Source: Corallococcus carmarthensis (GTDB lineage: Bacteria; Myxococcota; Myxococcia; Myxococcales; Myxococcaceae). Taken from it: a stretch of 64,000 nucleotides of DNA. Below are positions 58,870-64,000 of this stretch, in pieces. Both the position numbers and the translations under genes were made by a program. Numbering within the stretch: the stretch's first letter is position 1; the number at the start of each line of letters is the position of its first letter. The stretch spans positions 43,388-107,387 of the forward strand of contig NZ_RAWE01000010.1 in assembly GCF_003611695.1 (NCBI RefSeq), read 5' to 3'. The notes under the pieces are model-generated. The model saw only the letters and a program-made list of their open reading frames with translations. It did not search any database and was not told the origin of the DNA.

Positions 58870-59510
58870 CGCGAGCCTCCGGTTCCAGATCCGGGTCTCT
58901 CCTACCACAGTTCCCCTCCAGCGGGCCCCTCGGGGGCGCCGGCTCATGAGGGCATCCCAGCTCTTGAGGAAAAACAAGACATGTCAGTGAGGACTGAAAA
59001 CCCCAGGGGCCACTGCAAGTCACCGTGAAATCTCAGTGGGTGTTTGTGTAATGAGGGCAGTCAAATCGTGTTTTGTGATTGTGATTGATTCGGAGCGCGC
59101 GGGGGACGTTGTGACGCACCCTCAGTCAATGCCCGGTGTCCCGGCAGGTCCTCCCCGAGGTTCCATGCGTGTGGCGATCGAGCTCCGGGTAAAGAACCTG
59201 CCAGGGCATGTTCTCAGAGGAGAAGATGGCCCAACCCACCAGGAGCTGGTGATCAGCCCAGCCCGGACCATCGTTCCCTGTCGCCATGTTTGACGCACTG
59301 CGGGTGTGTGACGGTGTGTCGCGTCAACGCATACGTGTTTCCCGCAGGTGTTGCATGTATGGGCGGGTGTTGCTGGAAAAATAGCCGTACAAATAGCTGG
59401 ACAAGCATGGTGATGTTTTGTTTTTGATTACACCATCGGGTTGGGGGGCACATGCGAGCGCCAGGGGGGCTGCTCCGCCGTGACCTTCCTCTCGACGGAG
59501 GAGAGCGACC
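58870..59510 (+). promoter_or_regulatory. 641-base upstream region of the eCIS operon
   Basis: Divergent region. Features: TTGACGC (59290-59296) and GCGTCAA (59321-59327) with 24 bases between; several GGTGT elements at 59300-59370; an AT-rich tract at 59376-59440; and CTCTC/GAGAG (59489-59493, 59501-59505) pairing over the GGAGGAG ribosome site. No clear sigma-54 or sigma-70 match. Confidence 0.5.
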
Positions 59511-59885
59511 ATGGCGAACGCGGTGTTCTCATCGAGCGTGACCTACACACCCAGCGGAGGCGGTTCGCTCACACAAGGGTTCCGTGTGGCCTTTGCGTAT
59601 ACAGCCTCTTCCGCGGGAACTGTCGATGTCGCCGCCGGTTCCTCGGCCGCGGTGGACATCGTGTTCGGGTCCGTGAGCGAGGTCCTCGGCTTCGTCCTCC
59701 AGAACAACACCGACAAGGACATCGCCATCAAGGTCGGCGCCAATACCTTCTACAGCCTCGCGGCGGGTGGCGTCCTGATGCACTGGTCCCCGGCGAAGTC
59801 GGCTTCGTCCCTCACCGGGGTCAAGGCAACACCAGACAGCCCCACCAATGCTGGGACGATTGAGTTCGTCGTCCTCGGGAACTGA
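59511..59885 (+). CDS. Small beta-rich protein at head of eCIS operon
   Basis: 124 aa, no signal peptide, predicted all-beta, rich in Ser/Ala/Val/Gly. Starts MANAVFSSSVTYTP. ATG follows GGAGGAGAGCGACC. It is 23 bases before the sheath gene, so cotranscribed. I do not recognise the family; it could be a structural tail or cap component. Confidence 0.75.
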   Translation: MANAVFSSSVTYTPSGGGSLTQGFRVAFAYTASSAGTVDVAAGSSAAVDIVFGSVSEVLGFVLQNNTDKDIAIKVGANTFYSLAAGGVLMHWSPAKSASSLTGVKATPDSPTNAGTIEFVVLGN

Positions 59886-59908
59886 CCGTCTTCGCAACGA
59901 GGGTGACC

Positions 59909-61486
59909 ATGCCTGCACGTCTGCATCCAGGTGTATACGTTGAAGAGGTTCCCAGCGGAGCACGGGCGATCGAGGCGGCGGGGACCTCGACGGCCATCTT
60001 CGTCGGCGACACCGAGCGCGGACCTCTCATTCCGACCCGGATCAAGGGCGTCGCTGACTACGAGCGGCAGTTCGGCGGCTTCAAGCGCCACGCCGGGGTC
60101 GCGCCCGCGGCGAGCTCCGTGGTCATGCGGTACGCGATTGACGCCTTCTTCCGCAATGGCGGCACGGCGGCGTACGTCCTGCGGGCCATCACGAACACCT
60201 CCGTCGCTCCGGCCAAGACGGGGGCCCGGGCAAGCCTCGGTGTCGTGGCCTCCTCGCCAGGCGCGTGGTCGGACAGCCTGGGCGTGGTCCTCGGCGAGTC
60301 CAGCGACGGTGATGCCAGCCGCTTCCGCCTCTTCGTCGTCTACACCTTCCCGGGCACCTCCGACGGCGTCATCGTCGAGCGATGGGACCGGCTCTCCGCC
60401 ACCCCGACGGATGAGAACTACGCGAAGGATGTCCTCCTGCGCAGTTCCTACATCCGCTGGAAGGACGGCCCCGTCGTCAAGCCGGCCGGCCCCGCGGATG
60501 TCGCGGGCTCGAGCCCGCTCGACACGGCCATCGTCGCGTCCGCCGCCGCTCACATGATGACGGGCGGCACCCAGGGCAACGCGGACTTTCCGAACGGCAG
60601 CCTCCCCGGGCTGCTCTCCGCGCTCGATGAGATCACGGACGCGAGCCTGCTCGTCGTCCCCGCCCAGCTTGGCGAGGCGGACACCGACGTGGTGACGCGG
60701 ACCCAGGCCGCCCTCGACTACGTGACGGGCCGCGCCCGGCAGGATCTCTTCTGCGTCGCGGACATGCCCCGGTCGGCCAACAAGTCGACCACGGAGGCGG
60801 CGTCCGCCACGGCCGGCTACATCCGCAACGCCGTGCTCACCACGACGAACTTCGGCGGCGTGTACTTCCCCTGGATCGAGATCAGCGATCCGGCGGGCGT
60901 CGGCCGGGACCCGACCCTCGTCATCGGGCCGAGCAGCTTCGTCGCGGGCATCTGCGCACGCACCGACCAGCGCCGCGGCGTGTGGAAGGCCCCCGCGGGC
61001 CTGGAGGCGACCGTGCTCAACTCCCGGCGCCTCGACTACAATCTCCTCGACGCCCACCAGGACGACCTCAACCCGCTGGGCATCAACGGGCTCCGTGCCC
61101 AGCCCGGCGGAGGCAATGTCGTCTGGGGCGCGCGCACGATGCAGCCCAGCACCGAGTGGCGCTACGTGCCCGTCCGGCGCACGGCCATCTTCCTGCGCAC
61201 GAGCATCTACAACGGCATCCAGTGGGCGGTGTTCGAACCGAACGATGAACCGCTCTGGGCCCAGCTGCGCCTCACCATCGGCGGGTTCATGGAGCAGCTC
61301 TTCCGCCAGGGCGCGTTCGCGGGCCGCACCACCCGCGAGGCGTTCTACGTCAAGTGCGACGCGGAGACGACGCCGGAGGCGGATCAGATCGCGGGCATCG
61401 TCAATGTGTCAGTCGGCTTCGCGCCGCTCCGGCCGGCCGAGTTCGTCGTTGTCCGACTCAGCCAGATCGTCAATCAGAAGGCGTAG
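59909..61486 (+). CDS. Contractile tail sheath protein (eCIS)
   Basis: 525 aa. N terminus HPGVYVEEVPSGARAIEAA and C terminus GFAPLRPAEFVVVRLSQI are hallmark phage tail sheath segments; GAFAGRTTREAFYVKCDAETT precedes them. The sheath contracts to drive the inner tube into a target. ATG at 59909 has GAGGG upstream; a GTG is two codons before. Confidence 0.96.
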   Translation: MPARLHPGVYVEEVPSGARAIEAAGTSTAIFVGDTERGPLIPTRIKGVADYERQFGGFKRHAGVAPAASSVVMRYAIDAFFRNGGTAAYVLRAITNTSVAPAKTGARASLGVVASSPGAWSDSLGVVLGESSDGDASRFRLFVVYTFPGTSDGVIVERWDRLSATPTDENYAKDVLLRSSYIRWKDGPVVKPAGPADVAGSSPLDTAIVASAAAHMMTGGTQGNADFPNGSLPGLLSALDEITDASLLVVPAQLGEADTDVVTRTQAALDYVTGRARQDLFCVADMPRSANKSTTEAASATAGYIRNAVLTTTNFGGVYFPWIEISDPAGVGRDPTLVIGPSSFVAGICARTDQRRGVWKAPAGLEATVLNSRRLDYNLLDAHQDDLNPLGINGLRAQPGGGNVVWGARTMQPSTEWRYVPVRRTAIFLRTSIYNGIQWAVFEPNDEPLWAQLRLTIGGFMEQLFRQGAFAGRTTREAFYVKCDAETTPEADQIAGIVNVSVGFAPLRPAEFVVVRLSQIVNQKA

Positions 61487-61501
61487 CGAGGGCAAACGGC
61501 C

Positions 61502-62002
61502 ATGGCACTCTTTTCTGTCAACAGCCACCGGAGCGACCCGTACAAGAACTTCAAGTTCCGCGTCCTCATCGACGGGCGTCCGGTCGCCGGGCTCTCGAAG
61601 ATGAGCGCGCTCAAGAAGTCGACCGAGGCCGTCGAGTGGCGTGAAGCCGGCGACCCTTCGATCGTCCGGAAGATGCCGGGACGCACGAAGTTCGAGCCCA
61701 TCACCCTGGAAGCGGGGCTGACCCACGACACCACGTTCGAGGAATGGGCCAACCTGGTGAACAACCTGGACGGCTCGGCGGCCATGTCGCTCGCGAAGTA
61801 CCGCAAGGACATCGCCATCGAGGTGCTCAACCTCCAGAGCACCCCGGTCCTCCGGTTCAAGGTGCGGCGCGCGTGGATCAGCGAATACCAGGCCACGCCG
61901 GAGATGGATGCGAACGCCAACGCGGTCGCCATCACCATGGTCAAGATCGAGCACGAGGGATTCCAGCGCGACACCACGCTGACCGAACCCGCCGAGACCT
62001 GA
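61502..62002 (+). CDS. Tail tube protein (eCIS, gp19-like)
   Basis: 166 aa. DPYKNFKFRVLIDGRPVAG and TKFEPITLEAGLTHDTTFEEW are typical of T4 gp19-type tube proteins of eCIS particles. Fifteen bases after the sheath gene. Forms the inner rigid tube. Confidence 0.95.
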   Translation: MALFSVNSHRSDPYKNFKFRVLIDGRPVAGLSKMSALKKSTEAVEWREAGDPSIVRKMPGRTKFEPITLEAGLTHDTTFEEWANLVNNLDGSAAMSLAKYRKDIAIEVLNLQSTPVLRFKVRRAWISEYQATPEMDANANAVAITMVKIEHEGFQRDTTLTEPAET

Positions 62003-62033
62003 TTCCTTCTCCACCGGCCCACGGAGCTCCGAG

Positions 62034-62873
62034 ATGGCCACAGAGCGGATCGAAAACCCGTTCGCCCAGCGGCGGGCGCAGACAGGGCCTGCCCAGCGGG
62101 AGGGCGCGGGCGCGCGCGAGGTCCGGCCTCCACCCGAGTCCGCGCCGTCGCGGTCCATGGCGCCCTCGGTGCCAGCCCGCGGCGCGCACAAGCCGCGCTC
62201 CGATTCGCAGCTCCGGGCCATGACCGGCTACGAGGAGGAAGCTGTCGAGGCCCGCCAGCGGGACTCCAACACCGCCGCGCTCTGCAACGAGATCGTGGCG
62301 CGCTGCTCGGTGGCGCCTGGCGCGGACTTCGAGGCCGCGTACGCGCGTGTCCGGGCGCTGTCGACCGTCGAGCGCGATGCCTCGCTCGTCCGGATCCGCC
62401 AGCTCTCCCTGGGCGACGTGGTCCACCTTCAGGTGGCCTGCCCCGCGTGCGGCCACAAGAACGAGGTGGACTTCAAGCTGAGCGCGCTCCCGCTGCCGGA
62501 GGCGCCCGTCCCCACCGAGGTCGAGGTCGAGCTTCCCGGTCACGCCCTGCCGGCGGAGCCCGCGGCCCGCACGGCGCTCGCGCGGACACCCACGGCGGGA
62601 GATCAAGAGGACCTGCTGTCCGCCGGTATCGAATCGGAGTCGGCGCGCCGCACGTTCCTACTCGCCCGCGTGCTGATCCGGTACGCAGGAGGGGAGGGGC
62701 CCTTCGACGAGGCGTTCGTGCGCGCGTTGCCCATCGCCGCGCGCGCCGCGATCGAGCGGGCCATCGAGTCGGCGCTCCCGGACCTCGACCTTGGCATGGC
62801 CGTGCAATGCCCGGCCTGTGGTGCCGGCTTCGAGAGTCCATTCGACGTTGCCGCTTTTTTTTTGCCGAGCTGA
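62034..62873 (+). CDS. Baseplate-like protein with zinc ribbon (gp26-like)
   Basis: 279 aa. Disordered N terminus to about residue 60, helical middle, and two CPACG motifs (VACPACGHKN near 140, VQCPACGAG near 263) that may bind zinc. Such proteins occur after the tube gene in eCIS operons, related to T4 baseplate hub components. The 3' end contains T9 (62855-62863) encoding Phe-Phe-Leu just before the stop. A -1 slip would join the next gene. Confidence 0.75.
   Translation: MATERIENPFAQRRAQTGPAQREGAGAREVRPPPESAPSRSMAPSVPARGAHKPRSDSQLRAMTGYEEEAVEARQRDSNTAALCNEIVARCSVAPGADFEAAYARVRALSTVERDASLVRIRQLSLGDVVHLQVACPACGHKNEVDFKLSALPLPEAPVPTEVEVELPGHALPAEPAARTALARTPTAGDQEDLLSAGIESESARRTFLLARVLIRYAGGEGPFDEAFVRALPIAARAAIERAIESALPDLDLGMAVQCPACGAGFESPFDVAAFFLPS
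62855..62861 (+). promoter_or_regulatory. Possible -1 frameshift slippery heptamer (in T9 run)
   Basis: T TTT TTT lies in zero frame as GCT TTT TTT TTG. A slip of one base back lets both tRNA-Phe re-pair fully. The -1 frame is open from here through the next gene to its stop at 63038-63040. Confidence 0.5.
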
Positions 62874-62890
62874 GCGGGAGGGGGCGACGG

Positions 62891-63040
62891 ATGTTGCATG
62901 ACGTCCACAGGCTGGCCGTGCGCTACCACTGGAGCGAGGACCAGATCCTCCGCCTGCCGCTCCCCCGGCGCGCCGCGTACATCGCCATCATCGACGCCGA
63001 GGATGACCGGCGCCTGTTCGATGCGCTCGGGGAGGGTTGA
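62891..63040 (+). CDS. Small DUF6760-like eCIS protein
   Basis: 49 aa: MLHDVHRLAVRYHWSEDQIL and later LPRRAAYIAIIDAE. Pattern of aromatic/His followed by LPL-R resembles the short proteins (DUF6760) next to baseplate genes in eCIS operons. ATG preceded by GGGAGGGGGCGACGG. Its frame is -1 relative to the upstream gene and continuous with it after the T run. Confidence 0.7.
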   Translation: MLHDVHRLAVRYHWSEDQILRLPLPRRAAYIAIIDAEDDRRLFDALGEG

Positions 63041-63045
63041 GCGCG

Positions 63046-64000
63046 ATGGCGGCCCTGTCGCGGATCGTCCAGGGACCCTTGCGCAGCGCCGGAGATGGCG
63101 CCGCGAATGGTGAGGCCGCGCCACGTGCCGCGCCGCTGAGCGTGCGCGCCAACGAGCCCGAACGCGCGACGACCGCCGTGGACGTCACGGCGGGACCGCT
63201 CGTCCCTGCGCGGATGGCGGCCTCCGCCCCGTCGGTGGAACACGCGCAGGAGCGTCCCCACACCGACGCAGGGGCCGCGCCGGAGCCGTCGGTCTCCGGC
63301 CGTCCCAGCGCGGCCGAGCTGCCCCGCGCCACCGCGCCGGTTCCTTCCGCGCCGGCTCCCATGCCCACGGAGTCGAGGGGCCCGGCCGCGAAGGTCCCTG
63401 CTTCCGCCTCTCCTCCGGCCGCCACCGTGGCCTCCCCGGCTCCCGTTCCACCCGTGAGGCCGTTCGTCGCGGAGCGACCCCGCATCCCCGCCCTGGCCGC
63501 GCCGCTCGTGGTGCGAGAGCGCGTGGTCGAGCGCCGCACCGAACGCGTGGTGGACCGCGTCGTCGAGCAGAGGGTGGTCGTCACGGCGGCTGTTCCGCGC
63601 GAGCCCCTGGCCCCTACGCCGGAGCGCCCCACAGTGGAAGCTCCACGCTGGGCGTCGCCGCCGCTCACTCCGCCAGCACCGCCACCGAGCGCATCGAGGC
63701 CCTCCACGGGCAGCGTGGACGCGCGAACGGCGAAGCCACCCCTGGCCACTGCCCAAGCTCCCGAGGCCGTCCCCGCGCCTCGCCCTCCGCGCGCCTCGGC
63801 GCTTGCCGAAGACAAGCCTCCTCGCGCGGCGGCGCCCACGCCTGCCGTGACGGCCCCCTCCATCGCGCAGCCTCCCGGCAAGCCACTAGTGAGGGCCGCT
63901 CCGCCCGTGGCGCCGCCTCCGCCGAAGGCCCCTTCCGGCAGCTCACCTCCGGTCCCCGCGCCGAAGTCCGCGCAGCCCGGCCCACCCGCCGCACCGCGCC
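63046..64000 (+). CDS. Pro/Ala-rich eCIS-associated protein (cut by window edge)
   Basis: 318 codons visible, reading frame open to the edge. Strongly Pro/Ala-rich and disordered. A charged region near residues 160-180 (VVRERVVERRTERVVDRVVE) may form a helix. Five bases after the DUF6760-like gene. Could be a long tail or baseplate linker; identity depends on the part outside the window. Confidence 0.75.
   Translation, partial: MAALSRIVQGPLRSAGDGAANGEAAPRAAPLSVRANEPERATTAVDVTAGPLVPARMAASAPSVEHAQERPHTDAGAAPEPSVSGRPSAAELPRATAPVPSAPAPMPTESRGPAAKVPASASPPAATVASPAPVPPVRPFVAERPRIPALAAPLVVRERVVERRTERVVDRVVEQRVVVTAAVPREPLAPTPERPTVEAPRWASPPLTPPAPPPSASRPSTGSVDARTAKPPLATAQAPEAVPAPRPPRASALAEDKPPRAAAPTPAVTAPSIAQPPGKPLVRAAPPVAPPPPKAPSGSSPPVPAPKSAQPGPPAAPR

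Noticed and set aside
59036..59293. 85-codon frame before the eCIS operon
   Set aside because: Poor start context and no family features; region looks regulatory.
59285..59440. Possible sigma-54 promoter
   Set aside because: No GG-N10-GC element with correct flanks was found.

Overview
The window is about 70% GC and almost fully coding, with short intergenic gaps and many 4-base ATGA/GTGA gene overlaps. Several genes point to a myxobacterium of the Myxococcus/Corallococcus type (suborder Cystobacterineae): a SitA-type lipoprotein toxin with a small partner gene, a MYXO-CTERM surface protein, a hybrid NRPS/PKS, many lipoproteins, and a contractile-injection gene cluster. The genus assignment is an inference from these families. 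I saw no rRNA, tRNA, CRISPR array, integrase or insertion sequence.

Layout. 1-5219 (minus) is the first part of a hybrid NRPS/PKS (A-PCP-KS-AT-ACP plus linker) that runs off the left edge; its adenylation pocket reads as a proline code. 5.4-12.3 kb holds a hydrolase/DUF885 pair, a NYN protein, a LysR/metallo-beta-lactamase divergon, a GlxA-type regulator and small membrane proteins. 12.4-13.9 kb is the SitA/SitI-like toxin locus. 14-24.4 kb carries a lipoprotein, MarR/aldo-keto reductase and LysR/epimerase pairs, a secreted protein, and a DUF1501/DUF1800 operon. 24.4-30.5 kb contains a divergent pair of related secreted proteins and an overlapping operon of TadE/TadG-like membrane proteins. 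30.6-41.1 kb has a TetR/epimerase divergon with twin operators, a MarR-CLC chloride transporter pair, a LysR/EamA pair, a methyltransferase, a HEAT lipoprotein, ureidoglycolate lyase and a GIY-YIG protein.

41.2-47.4 kb has two proteins without signal peptides but with disordered leaders and possible lytic domains (one phospholipase A2-like, one annexin-like plus muramidase-like). They flank a Fur-box-controlled lipoprotein/MYXO-CTERM operon. 47.7-51.5 kb is a caspase, SIR2 and STAND-NTPase cluster that looks like an abortive-infection or defence locus; its NTPase ends in a membrane helix and coiled coil instead of the usual repeat sensor. 51.7-58.9 kb is mostly lipoproteins, an S41 protease and a MarR regulator.

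From 59.5 kb to the right edge runs an extracellular contractile injection system (eCIS, phage-tail-like) operon: an unknown beta-rich protein, sheath, tube, a zinc-ribbon baseplate-like protein, a small DUF6760-like protein, and a Pro/Ala-rich protein cut by the edge. The baseplate-like gene ends in a run of nine T. A -1 slip there would fuse it in frame to the next gene, as in the programmed frameshift of phage tail-assembly genes. This run and the caspase-SIR2-STAND cluster are the two observations most worth following up.
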